Positions 16,807 to 25,597 of a stretch of DNA of 64,000 bases are shown here, in pieces. The notes beneath the pieces were generated by a model. It was not told the origin of the DNA and did not search any database. It saw only the letters and a list, made by a program, of their open reading frames with translations. The translations under genes were made by a program, and so were the position numbers. The stretch is from positions 68,666 through 132,665 of the forward strand of contig CAZHTF010000002.1 of NCBI GenBank assembly GCA_964535305.1. Direction: 5' to 3'. Numbering within the stretch: position 1 is the first letter of the stretch; each line of letters opens with the position of its first letter. This DNA comes from CAZHTF01 sp964535305 (GTDB lineage Bacteria > Planctomycetota > Phycisphaerae > UBA1845 > Fen-1342).

Positions 16807-17481
16807 ATGATGAAGCGAAGTGGACGACTTGTTTGTGTGCTGTCACTGGCGACGATGCTGAGCAGCGCGTCGCTCTCGCAGGCGGATGTCGCCGTCACCG
16901 TGGATCCGAACCAGACCTGGCTCGGGTTCATGAACGTGTTTGACCTGCCGGTGGGCAGCGGCGGGTACGTCTTCGGCAGCCCCTGGGGCACCGGCGACCT
17001 GGCCGCGGCGTTCAACGGCCCGAACCTGCGGCTGAGCCCGAACACGAATACATACAATGCATCCGATCCATTCTGGGTCCAGCCCAACGGCGCCGGCAAC
17101 AAGTGGATGAATGCCAACATGTACGTCGAGAACCCGGCCCTGGTCGGCCAGACGATCGTGTTCTCCGGCCAGACATTGCTGAACAACTTCGCGCCCGGCT
17201 ATACCTCGCGCGCGTTCATCAAGGTCCTGGACCCGGCGCAGGGCTTCGCGACCATCCTCGAGACGTATGCACCGCTGGTCTCGGGCCAGAACTTCTCGCT
17301 GAGCCTCGCCGTTCCGAACACGGCCGGCCTGCTGCCGCAGTACGGTTTCGTGACCGACGGCGCCAACGCCAACCCGGCCACGGTCGATGCGCTGGGCGGG
17401 GCGATCGTCGGCCCGATTCCCGAACCGTCGAGTTTGCTGCTGGCGTCGCTGGCCGGCATCGTCTTCCTTCGTCGCCGCTAA
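16807..17481 (+). CDS. PEP-CTERM exported protein
   Basis: A 224-residue protein with a strong ribosome site (GGAGGAGG at 16793-16800). A signal peptide spans residues 1-26 (ends LSQA). The mature domain is Asn/Gly/Pro-rich (for example NQTWLGFMNVFDLPVGSGGY), a pattern common in planctomycete PEP-CTERM proteins. The C-terminus is a PEP-CTERM sorting signal: PIPEPSSLLLASLAGIVF followed by four arginines. Such tails are cut by an exosortase (EpsH-like), not found in this window. It lies in line with the carbohydrate genes. Its function is unknown. Confidence 0.82.
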   Translation: MMKRSGRLVCVLSLATMLSSASLSQADVAVTVDPNQTWLGFMNVFDLPVGSGGYVFGSPWGTGDLAAAFNGPNLRLSPNTNTYNASDPFWVQPNGAGNKWMNANMYVENPALVGQTIVFSGQTLLNNFAPGYTSRAFIKVLDPAQGFATILETYAPLVSGQNFSLSLAVPNTAGLLPQYGFVTDGANANPATVDALGGAIVGPIPEPSSLLLASLAGIVFLRRR

Positions 17482-17534
17482 GTACAGCGGCCGCGAGATG
17501 CGGTTGCATCTGCAGTTGGGTGACGTGACGCTCA

Positions 17535-17568
17535 AAGCGTCAGGCGGCCTTCGGGCCGCCTGACGCTT
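17535..17568 (+). terminator. 15-bp perfect stem with UUCG tetraloop
   Basis: Two 15-base arms starting AAGCGTCAGG are perfectly complementary around a TTCG loop. It sits just after the PEP-CTERM gene and before the GH16 gene. There is no clear U-tract, so it could act as a terminator/attenuator or as an RNA-stabilising 3' end. Confidence 0.65.
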
Positions 17569-17597
17569 CGGGCTGAGCGCGGGGCGCAGGGGTCAAA

Positions 17598-19841
17598 ATG
17601 CCGAAGTCGAGTCCGATTCCGTCGCCGTTCGCGATCATCGCCACACTGGCCGCGCTCCTGCTCGCGCCTCCCGCCTCGGCGCAGCTAACCAATGGCGGTT
17701 TTGATAGCGCTGGCGGATCGCTGCTGGGGTGGACGCCCTTTAACAACGGCGCGGGCAACGTGCTGTCGTCGACAACCACGCCGCGCTCGAACCCGAGCTG
17801 CGCGAAGGTGTTCGGCGGCTTCAACGGCAATCCGAATTACTCGGGGCTGTATCAGAGTGTCGCGACCAGCGCGGGGCAAAATTGGCAGTTATCGGCGCAT
17901 GTGCGTCACAACGCCGGCGACAGCCTGCAGGGCACTTCAAACAAGCTGGTGATGAAAATCGAGTTCTATCGCGTCGTCGGCGGCGCGTATGGCACGGCGG
18001 ACATGCTGAGCGAATCGCAGGTCGATGCGCTCACCGCGGCCTCGCCGACCGGCACCTGGCTGCCCGTAAGCTGGCAGGCGCTGGCGCCGCCGCAAGCGGT
18101 CGAAGCGCGGGTCAGCTTTGTTTTCGTGCAGGTCAGTTCCGCGGGCGGCGCGGCGCTGCTGGATGATGTGAGTTTCACCTCCAATACGACCCCGGCAAGC
18201 TGGGCGCTGATCTGGAGCGACGAATTCGACGGTCCGTCGGTTGACCCGCTGCGCTGGCGGATCGAAGACCGCCATCTGATCAAGAACGCCGAGCTGCAGT
18301 ACTACGCCCCGGATGAAGTCTACATTCAGAACGGGACGCTCGTACTCCGCAGCCGCAACCGCGTCTATTCCGGCTTCGACAGCAACGGCAACTGGGGAAC
18401 GTACAACTACACCTCCGGCTTGGTCGAAAGCCAGGGACGCTTCGGCATGGCGTACGGACGCATCGAGGTGCGCGCCAAGCTGCCTTCCACGCGCGGGCTT
18501 TGGCCGGCCCACTGGATGCTCCCGACCTCCGGCCTTTGGCCGCCAGAGATCGACATCATGGAGCTGCTCGGGCACGAGCCGACGCGCATCTACATGACGC
18601 ATCACTGGGGCTCCTGGCCAAACGTGCAGAGCAACGGCGGGACGTACGTCGGACCGAACTATTCGCAAGGATTCCACACGTTTGCGGTGGAATGGTCTCC
18701 AGCCCGGATCGACTGGTTCATCGATGGCGTGCAGCGTTTCAGCAGCAGCGTCTCGATTCCGGCCGAGCCGTTCTACATCATTCTGAACACCGCGGTGGGC
18801 GGGAATTTCCCGGGGAATCCGGATGGATCGACCGTCTTCCCGCAATATCACGAAATTGACTACGTGCGCGTCTACGTACCGGCCGACCCGGGCGCAGCGA
18901 CGGTCAGCGGCGTCGACACGACGCGCCGCGGGGCCCTGGCGGACGGCACGCTGAGCAGCGCTGAGTACGCCGTCGCGTTCAGCGGGATCAACAGCGGCTT
19001 TGGCGACCGGCTGGGAGCGCAGTCGCGGCTGTGGCTGGATTCGTCGGCGGACGGCCGGCTGAACCTGGCGATCGAGTCGCGCACGGCATGGCCAGCGCCC
19101 AGCGCGTACGGCGCGGTGATCTACGTCGATTCGATCCCGGGCGGCTTTGCGTCGACGTACGAGCTGCGCGATGTCGCCGATCGCTCGCGACGGCTCGCGT
19201 CGGGCAAGGGCAGCGCCGGGCAGCGTTCGGATCTGTACTTCGCGCCGGGCTTCCGGGCCGATTTTGCGATTGTGCTCGAAGACACGGCCGCCACCGTCTA
19301 CCGCCTCGACCGCGCGGCGCACACGCGGCTGAACGCGGCCGGCTTGAACGCTAGCAGCGACCTGCTGGGCGGCCGCGAGCTGGCGTATCAGAGTGATGCC
19401 GGCACGCTGCGCGAGCTGCATTTGCCAGCGAGCCTGCTGGGGCTGAGCGGCAGCGCGCCGGCGAACGCGCCGCGGCTGCTCGCGACGCTCTTGAATGGCG
19501 ACAACGCATTTCGCACGAACGAATTTGTTGGCGCCGCGCCGGGCAATGCCTGGGATGCGTTCAATCCTGGCGCGGGGCCGGCGCTGCTCAAGAGCGGCGA
19601 TTTCGCGAGCTTTACGCTCACGCCGCCCAGCAACTGCGGCGCGGGTTGCGGCTCAGCTTCGAGCAGTGCGGATTTTGACTTTGACTGTGACGTGGATTCG
19701 GCCGATCTCGGCGTGCTGCTCGCGTTCTATCGCACGACGGAGCTGGTGAACCGCGATCACGGCGACGCCGACGGAGACGGCGACGTTGACGAAGCCGATC
19801 TCGGCCTGTTGTTGAGTTTTTATGCGGCAGCCTGCCCGTGA
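17598..19841 (+). CDS. Secreted GH16 endo-beta-glucanase/laminarinase-like enzyme with dockerin-like tail
   Basis: A 747-residue multidomain enzyme. A signal peptide spans residues 1-29. A beta-sandwich carbohydrate-binding-like module lies at about 30-195 (TNGGFDSAGGSLLGW to LLDDVSF). The GH16 catalytic domain lies at about 200-427: WSDEFDG, YTSGLVESQGRF, YGRIEVRAKLP, GLWPAHWML, and the active-site motif PPEIDIMELLG (nucleophile E317, assisting D319, acid/base E322). GH16 enzymes cleave beta-1,3 or beta-1,3/1,4-glucans or red-algal galactans with retention; substrate cannot be fixed by eye. A C-terminal domain of about 250 residues ends in two ADLGxLL Ca-binding-like repeats and ACP. It is the first degradative gene of the locus. 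Confidence 0.88.
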   Translation: MPKSSPIPSPFAIIATLAALLLAPPASAQLTNGGFDSAGGSLLGWTPFNNGAGNVLSSTTTPRSNPSCAKVFGGFNGNPNYSGLYQSVATSAGQNWQLSAHVRHNAGDSLQGTSNKLVMKIEFYRVVGGAYGTADMLSESQVDALTAASPTGTWLPVSWQALAPPQAVEARVSFVFVQVSSAGGAALLDDVSFTSNTTPASWALIWSDEFDGPSVDPLRWRIEDRHLIKNAELQYYAPDEVYIQNGTLVLRSRNRVYSGFDSNGNWGTYNYTSGLVESQGRFGMAYGRIEVRAKLPSTRGLWPAHWMLPTSGLWPPEIDIMELLGHEPTRIYMTHHWGSWPNVQSNGGTYVGPNYSQGFHTFAVEWSPARIDWFIDGVQRFSSSVSIPAEPFYIILNTAVGGNFPGNPDGSTVFPQYHEIDYVRVYVPADPGAATVSGVDTTRRGALADGTLSSAEYAVAFSGINSGFGDRLGAQSRLWLDSSADGRLNLAIESRTAWPAPSAYGAVIYVDSIPGGFASTYELRDVADRSRRLASGKGSAGQRSDLYFAPGFRADFAIVLEDTAATVYRLDRAAHTRLNAAGLNASSDLLGGRELAYQSDAGTLRELHLPASLLGLSGSAPANAPRLLATLLNGDNAFRTNEFVGAAPGNAWDAFNPGAGPALLKSGDFASFTLTPPSNCGAGCGSASSSADFDFDCDVDSADLGVLLAFYRTTELVNRDHGDADGDGDVDEADLGLLLSFYAAACP

Positions 19842-19918
19842 GTCGGCGGGCGTGGCCTGGCGAATCAGGAACCGACCGGAAGCGGGATAAAGCGAATCAA
19901 CCTCGAGGAGTCTGATCG

Positions 19919-22900
19919 ATGCACGCGCGATTTCATTGCAGATTTACATTCGCCGCCGGCCTGGCGCTGCTCATCGCGCAGCCGGCCGCGGCCCAGGGGC
20001 TGAATCAGAATTTCAACGCGGTGACCGGTGTGGGCGGCGGCGACTTCTTCAGCGGCGCCGGCTTCGTCGAAGTCACCGACTGGGACAGCGGAATCAGCGG
20101 TGAAAACGCGTTCGTCGGTACCGTCGGCAACGCACGCATCGGGGCAGCTGCGGCCCGCGGCGTTCCCGGCGGCGGCCTGGGCAGCAGCGGCGCCGGCGAA
20201 GTCGAGATCAGCGGCGTGCGCTACGACATCTTCGAGGAGAATTTCAGCAGCGCCACCGGAACAGGTGCGGCGACTTTCCTGGTCGGAAACGGATTTCCCG
20301 ACACCTCCGGCTTCACCCCAGGTTGGGACGCTGGCCTCGTCGGTGAGGCCGCGTTCGCCGGCATGTTCGGCGGCGCAACGCTGGTCGGATCCGTAACCGC
20401 ACAGGGCCTTACCAGCGGCGGCATCGGCAACAGCGGCGCAGGCCGCCTCGATGTCGACAACGTCACGCTCGGCGCAACCGGCAATTGGTACGGCGGCGTG
20501 CAGTGGCCCGCCAGCGCTTTCCCCGGAGCTACGCCCCTGCTGAACGCGGGTTTTGACGACGCGGGCGGCTCGCTCAATAACTGGGTCGAATTCAGCGCCG
20601 GCTTCAACGTGCTCGCCGACGCGATCACGCCGCGCTCCGGAACGCATGTCTGCAAGCTTTTCGGGCGATTCAGTGGCGTGGCGAACACCTCCGGCGTGTA
20701 CCAGCAGTTGCCGGCCCAGCCGGGTCAGACCTGGGAGATCGATTGCTTCTCGCGGCACAACAGCGGCGACGCGCTGGTCGCCACCGGCAATTCCGTCGCG
20801 CAGCGAATTGAGTTTCTCGACGCGAACAACGCGGTGTTGCTGCAACAGAACGCGACGATTCTGAACTCCGCTTCGCCGCTCGATACCTGGATCGACAACG
20901 CCCCGCTGCAGCTCGTGGCGCCGGCCGGCACGACCGCCGTGCGGGCGGTGATTGAGTTCTCGCAGCCCGGCGTGCAAGGCGGGGCAGGCCTGGTCGACGA
21001 TGTCACGATGCGGCTCGTCTCCGGACCGTCCCCGGTCAATCTGGCGAACTTCTCGCTCAGCGCCGCCGTCCGCGGCGTGGCCAATTCCGCTGGCGAGGTT
21101 CTGGGCGATGTGCAGTTGCGGATCGAAGACGCCGCAGGCAATCGCCGACTGTTCCGCGCCCGGGCGACGGGTGCGTATCAGACGATTGGCGGCCCGCTTT
21201 CGACGGCGATCGAGGCCGATGCGAACGGTGTTCCGGCGACCGGCGTGTTTGACGTGAACTCGCCGCGCTACACGCTGGTCGTCGCGTTTGATAACGAGGC
21301 TGGCGGGCGCTGGGGCACCGGCGGCACGCTGGAAATCGACGATCTGCGGCTCTCGAATTCAAATCCGGCGGGCAGCGACTGGTTCGCCGGCGCGTACTTT
21401 GACGGCCTGACGCTGCCGACCACGAACCTAGCGCAGCTCACACTTAGCGCGGATGTGAAGGGCAGTGTCTCCGGCGGCGCGTACGAATTGCGTCTTGAAG
21501 CGCTCAAGACGCTGAACGCCGGTATCAACGAGAACTTTGACGCCGCCAGCGGCACCGGTGGCGGGCTGTTCCTTGACGCCGCCGCGATCACAGGCGGAAC
21601 GACGTTCGGCTTCACCAACAATTGGGATGACGGCATCAACGGCGAGGCGGCCTTTGGCGGAATCTTCGGCCAGGTGGACGTGCTGGCGGGCGGCGGCTTC
21701 TCGGCGCGCGGGCTGATTGGCGGCGGGCTCAGCGGCGCCGCCGGCGAAATCCGCGTCGAGGAGATGATCATCGGCCCCGGCGGCGGCTGGTTTGCCGGTT
21801 TGGATTGGGGCGGGCAGGGCCTGGCTTCAAGCGACCTCAGTCAGGTGATCCTCACCGCAAACGTGCGCGGCACGAGCGCCTCAGGCGGCCCGCTCGGCAT
21901 GTATGAGCTGCGCATCGAAGACGCGCAGGGCGATCGGCTCTACTTCCCGATGACCGCCAACGGAAACTGGCAGAGCGTCGGCGGCCCGCTCAGCACTGCA
22001 ACCGCCGGCCCGCGCCTCGGTGGTGGCGGCGATGGAACCTTCAACCTCGACTCGCCCGCCTACCACGTCGTGCTCTCGTTCATCAATCCGGAAACGACCT
22101 GGATCTTCGGCGGCGCGCTGGCGATCGACAACCTGTTCCTCACGCCGGTCACATCCACCAGCGAGGTCGGCCGCGTCTCATTCCGCGGCACAGCCAACGG
22201 CGCCTATCAGCGCATCGGCGGCCCGCTCTCGCAGGGAACCACCAACCTCGGCGACTTCACGCAGGACTTCTCCGATGCGACCGGCACCGGCGGCGGCGCG
22301 TACGGACCCGCCGGCCTGCCGGATTGGGACGACGGCGTCACTGGCGAATCCGCCTTCTTTGGCACGTTCGGGAACGCCGTGGTTGGCGGCGGCCCCTCGG
22401 CACAGGCGTGCCTCAACTGCGGCAACCCGGGTCCCGCCGGACAGGTGGTCGTCTCGAACGTGCAGCCCAACAGCGGTGGCTGGTTCGCCGGCCTGTTCTG
22501 GGCAAACGTCCGCGCGAACCTCGCCGGCGACCTCAGCGCCGTCACACTCTCCGCGACCGTCCGCGGTACGGCCAATACCGCCGCCGGTGAGACGCTCGGC
22601 GTCTACGGCCTGCGCGTAGAGGACAGCGACCTGACCTCGCTCGTGTTCGAGCTGCCCGCCAACGGCAACTGGCAGAACATCGGCGGCCCGCTCTCGACCG
22701 CACAGGTGGTCCAGATCGGCGCAGGTGACGGCGTGTTCAACTTCAACCAGGCGACCTACACCGTAACGCTCGCGATGGTCGGCACCAGCAGCAACTGGGG
22801 CCCGGGCGCAACGCTGACGATCGACAACCTGTTCCTCACCGGCGTCAACCTCGACGACGCCGACACATACACCGTTACGCTTTCGTTCGAAGACGCGAAC

Positions 22901-23122
22901 ACGACCTGGGGCACCGCCGGTCGCCTGACGTTCGACAATGTGTTCCTAGGCGTCTCGTGTCCGGGTGATCTGAACGGGGACAACAACGTCAACGAGCAGG
23001 ATCTTGGGACGCTGTTGGCTTCGTGGCAGACCGGCCCAGGCGGCGACCTCGACGGCGACGGCGATACGGACGAGGCGGACCTCGGCGTGCTGCTGGCAAA
23101 CTGGCAGCGCACCTGCCCGTAA
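19919..23122 (+). CDS. Large secreted modular repeat protein with dockerin-like tail
   Basis: A 1067-residue exported protein (GAGGAG before the ATG; signal peptide 1-26). It is built of two alternating modules. Module A ('NFxxxTGxGGG...WDxGxxGExAFxGxFG...GxGxxGAGEV') appears at about 30-100, 108-185, 538-625 and 783-850. Module B ('LxxxVRGxA...LRIEDAxG...NGxWQxIGGPLST...TxxIDNLFL') appears at about 376-478, 640-742 and 870-972, with partial copies near 506-530, 750-772 and 985-1010. A binding-like module at about 206-366 resembles the N-terminal module of the GH16 enzyme encoded just upstream. The tail has two EADLGxLLxxW repeats bracketed by Cys. No catalytic motif is seen; a surface glycan-binding role is inferred. 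Confidence 0.75.
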   Translation: MHARFHCRFTFAAGLALLIAQPAAAQGLNQNFNAVTGVGGGDFFSGAGFVEVTDWDSGISGENAFVGTVGNARIGAAAARGVPGGGLGSSGAGEVEISGVRYDIFEENFSSATGTGAATFLVGNGFPDTSGFTPGWDAGLVGEAAFAGMFGGATLVGSVTAQGLTSGGIGNSGAGRLDVDNVTLGATGNWYGGVQWPASAFPGATPLLNAGFDDAGGSLNNWVEFSAGFNVLADAITPRSGTHVCKLFGRFSGVANTSGVYQQLPAQPGQTWEIDCFSRHNSGDALVATGNSVAQRIEFLDANNAVLLQQNATILNSASPLDTWIDNAPLQLVAPAGTTAVRAVIEFSQPGVQGGAGLVDDVTMRLVSGPSPVNLANFSLSAAVRGVANSAGEVLGDVQLRIEDAAGNRRLFRARATGAYQTIGGPLSTAIEADANGVPATGVFDVNSPRYTLVVAFDNEAGGRWGTGGTLEIDDLRLSNSNPAGSDWFAGAYFDGLTLPTTNLAQLTLSADVKGSVSGGAYELRLEALKTLNAGINENFDAASGTGGGLFLDAAAITGGTTFGFTNNWDDGINGEAAFGGIFGQVDVLAGGGFSARGLIGGGLSGAAGEIRVEEMIIGPGGGWFAGLDWGGQGLASSDLSQVILTANVRGTSASGGPLGMYELRIEDAQGDRLYFPMTANGNWQSVGGPLSTATAGPRLGGGGDGTFNLDSPAYHVVLSFINPETTWIFGGALAIDNLFLTPVTSTSEVGRVSFRGTANGAYQRIGGPLSQGTTNLGDFTQDFSDATGTGGGAYGPAGLPDWDDGVTGESAFFGTFGNAVVGGGPSAQACLNCGNPGPAGQVVVSNVQPNSGGWFAGLFWANVRANLAGDLSAVTLSATVRGTANTAAGETLGVYGLRVEDSDLTSLVFELPANGNWQNIGGPLSTAQVVQIGAGDGVFNFNQATYTVTLAMVGTSSNWGPGATLTIDNLFLTGVNLDDADTYTVTLSFEDANTTWGTAGRLTFDNVFLGVSCPGDLNGDNNVNEQDLGTLLASWQTGPGGDLDGDGDTDEADLGVLLANWQRTCP

Positions 23123-23165
23123 TCGACGCGAGCGTCGGCACGCAACCTGCGCGAGGTTCACCAGC

Positions 23166-24713
23166 GTGTGTAGCGAACAGCGGCGGCCTGATGCGACCCG
23201 CGTACAGGCCGCCGCCCGCATTTTCCCCACCGGCGGCCCAGCACGGCGCGGCCCGTCTCGGCGCAGTGCGTCTGCGTGCGCCGCGTCGATCGCTGGGCAA
23301 CGCGCGATCGATCGCCGCCGCCGCGCGGCCCGCCGCGCCGGCCAGCCGCCCGGTCCCCTGGTGGTGCTGGCGCTGGCGATCCTCTCGAGCGCTGGCGTGC
23401 TCTTCTGGCCAATTCCGGCGCCGCAGGGCGCGCGGATGTGGACGTTCGCCCGGCTGCACCACGGGATGTACACCGCAGCCATCAACGACTGGAACGCGCG
23501 CGAGTCGCCGCGGATCGAGCTGGCACTGCTGAGCATTCAAGCGGTCGAGCAGCGAATGCTGTCGGCGTTCCTGGCGCAGACCAGCGCCGCCGAGCTGATT
23601 GAGGCTGAACGGCGGATCGCGGCCCGCACCTTTGCCGGTCCGCTCGAGAGCGTCGGATTCGTCGACCTGACCGACTGGCTCCGCGAAGACGGTCTGGATC
23701 AGTCGATCAACGCGGCCTCTTTCACGCCCTGGTCGACGCGCGGGCGGATCTTCGGCCTGCCGCACGACGTGCATCCGGTCATGCTTGGCTATCGGGCCGA
23801 CTTGCTCGAAGCGGCCGGGATCGACGTGTCGCAGATCGAAACCTGGGACGACTTCGTTCGCCTGCTGCGGCCGATGATGGCGCAGCGCGACGCGCGCGGC
23901 GGCCCGCGGCATTTTCTGCTGAACCTCTGGGAGACGCACGTCGAGGCGATCGAGCTGCTCGTCCTGCAGGCGGGTGGCGCGCTGTTTGACGAGGCCGGCG
24001 CGCCGACGCTGGATCGTCCGCTCCATGCGCACGCCATCGCCCAAATCGTGGCGTGGTGCAGCGGACCGGAGCGGATCGCCGCCGACGCGCCGTACTTCGC
24101 CGCCTCCGGCAACAAATTGCTGCTGGACGGATACGTGCTGGCCTCGTTCGTGCCCGATTGGATGTGCAACATCTGGCGGCACGAGATTCCGCAGCTCGCC
24201 GGCAAGGTCAAGCTGATGCCGCTGCCGGCGTGGCGCCCCGGCGGCCTGCGGACCAGCGTCTGGGGCGGCACGATGCTGGGTATCTCGCGCACGGCGAAAG
24301 ACCCGCGCGGCTTGTGGCGCTTCGCCAAGCACCTGTATCTTTCGCCGGCACTGGCGCGCGCGCTGTATCTGCAGGGCGACATCGTCACCCCGGTGCGCAC
24401 GTTGTGGGACGACCCGGTTTTCGACCGGCCGGACGCATTCTTCTGCAATCAGCCGAAAGGCCGCATGTATCTGGAGCTGGCACCGACCGTGCCGCCGCGC
24501 AGCAGTTCGCCCTTCGGCGCGATCGCCACGGCGCGGCTGCAGGATGCGGTGGTGCAACTCGCGGCGTACGCGCGCAGCAGCCGCAAGTACACGGTCGCGG
24601 AGCTTGAGCCCGAGGCGCAGCGGCTGCTGGGGCTGGCCCAGGCGGACGTGTCGCGGCATGTGGCCCGCAACGCATTTTTTGAGCCGCCGGCCCGCGGCGC
24701 GGAGGCTCGATGA
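23166..24713 (+). CDS. Sugar ABC transporter, extracellular solute-binding protein
   Basis: A 515-residue family-1 solute-binding protein. The core has GFVDLTDWLREDGLDQSINA, FTPWSTRGRIFGLPHDVHPV, GYRADLLEAAGID and WDDFVRLLRPM, typical of MalE/UgpB-like proteins. The start is uncertain: a GTG at 23166 is the first after the preceding gene. The N-terminus is then an Arg/Ala-rich stretch of about 65 residues followed by one hydrophobic helix (PLVVLALAILSSAGVLFW). There is no lipobox, so it would be anchored by an uncleaved helix, or the true start is later. It overlaps the first permease by 4 bases. It binds oligosaccharide for uptake; ligand unknown. Confidence 0.85.
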   Translation: MCSEQRRPDATRVQAAARIFPTGGPARRGPSRRSASACAASIAGQRAIDRRRRAARRAGQPPGPLVVLALAILSSAGVLFWPIPAPQGARMWTFARLHHGMYTAAINDWNARESPRIELALLSIQAVEQRMLSAFLAQTSAAELIEAERRIAARTFAGPLESVGFVDLTDWLREDGLDQSINAASFTPWSTRGRIFGLPHDVHPVMLGYRADLLEAAGIDVSQIETWDDFVRLLRPMMAQRDARGGPRHFLLNLWETHVEAIELLVLQAGGALFDEAGAPTLDRPLHAHAIAQIVAWCSGPERIAADAPYFAASGNKLLLDGYVLASFVPDWMCNIWRHEIPQLAGKVKLMPLPAWRPGGLRTSVWGGTMLGISRTAKDPRGLWRFAKHLYLSPALARALYLQGDIVTPVRTLWDDPVFDRPDAFFCNQPKGRMYLELAPTVPPRSSSPFGAIATARLQDAVVQLAAYARSSRKYTVAELEPEAQRLLGLAQADVSRHVARNAFFEPPARGAEAR

Positions 24714-25597
24714 GCGCCGCGCCTTCGGCCAATTCCAGCCCGCGGGCGGCCTGGGTGCTGCTGGGGCCGTTTCTGTTGATTTTCGCGCTGTTTGGCGCGT
24801 ATCCGCTGCTGCGCGCGGTGCTGCTTGCGTTTCAGCAGACCTTCGGCCCGGGCACGGCCCGCTACGTGGGCCTGAGCAATTTCTGGCATCTCTCGCAGGA
24901 TCCGCTTTTCTGGAAGGCGCTGGCCAACACCTGTGTGTACACGGCCGGCTCGGTGTTCATTCAGTTGCCGCTGGCGCTGGGCCTAGCGCTGCTGCTGAAT
25001 CGCGAGGGCGTGCGGGCCCGCGGCCTGCTGCGCGCTCTGTTCTTCGCGCCGTCGCTGGTGGGCGTCGTTTTCGTGGCGATGATGTTCAGCGTCATCTTCG
25101 AGAAACGCACCGGCCTGCTGAATCAACTGCTGCACCGCGCGATCGGCTTCGATCTCGAGTTCCCCTGGCTTGATCGCTACGTGATGGCGGCCCTGATCGT
25201 GGCTTCGTTGTGGCTGTATGTCGGCTTCAACATGGTCTATTTCCTCGCCGCATTGCAGAATGTGCCCACGCATCTGCTCGAGGCCGCGCAGATCGACGGC
25301 GCCGGCGCCGCGCGGCGCTTCCTGCATGTCACGCTGCCGAGCATCCGCCCGGTGGCGGCCTTCGTCGTGCTGCTCTCGATCATCGGCAGCTTCCAGCTCT
25401 TTGAGTTGCCCTGGGTCATGCTCAACAGCAGCGGCGGGCCCGACAACCGCGGCCTGACGATCGTGCTGTACCTCTACCAGACCGGCTTCCAGACCGGCGA
25501 TCTGGGCTACGCATCCGCCATCGCCTGGGTGCTGGCGCTACTGTTGATGGCCTGCTCGATCGCGATGCGGCGTGTGCTGCGCGGAGACGTCGCGTGA
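24710..25597 (+). CDS. Sugar ABC transporter permease (MalF/UgpA type)
   Basis: A 295-residue permease with six hydrophobic helices. The first helix starts AAWVLLGPFLLIFALFGAYP. The EAA loop reads EAAQIDGAGAARRFLHVTLP, the contact site for the ATPase. It forms the transmembrane channel with the next gene product. The ATG overlaps the solute-binding gene stop (ATGA) and its stop overlaps the next permease start (GTGA). No ATP-binding subunit is encoded in the locus. Confidence 0.93.
   Translation: MSAAPSANSSPRAAWVLLGPFLLIFALFGAYPLLRAVLLAFQQTFGPGTARYVGLSNFWHLSQDPLFWKALANTCVYTAGSVFIQLPLALGLALLLNREGVRARGLLRALFFAPSLVGVVFVAMMFSVIFEKRTGLLNQLLHRAIGFDLEFPWLDRYVMAALIVASLWLYVGFNMVYFLAALQNVPTHLLEAAQIDGAGAARRFLHVTLPSIRPVAAFVVLLSIIGSFQLFELPWVMLNSSGGPDNRGLTIVLYLYQTGFQTGDLGYASAIAWVLALLLMACSIAMRRVLRGDVA

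Noticed and set aside
17937..19421. 494-residue minus-strand frame
   Set aside because: It is antisense to the GH16 gene and carries no recognisable motif.
22989..24659. 556-residue minus-strand frame
   Set aside because: It is antisense to the solute-binding protein gene; Arg/Gln/His-rich.
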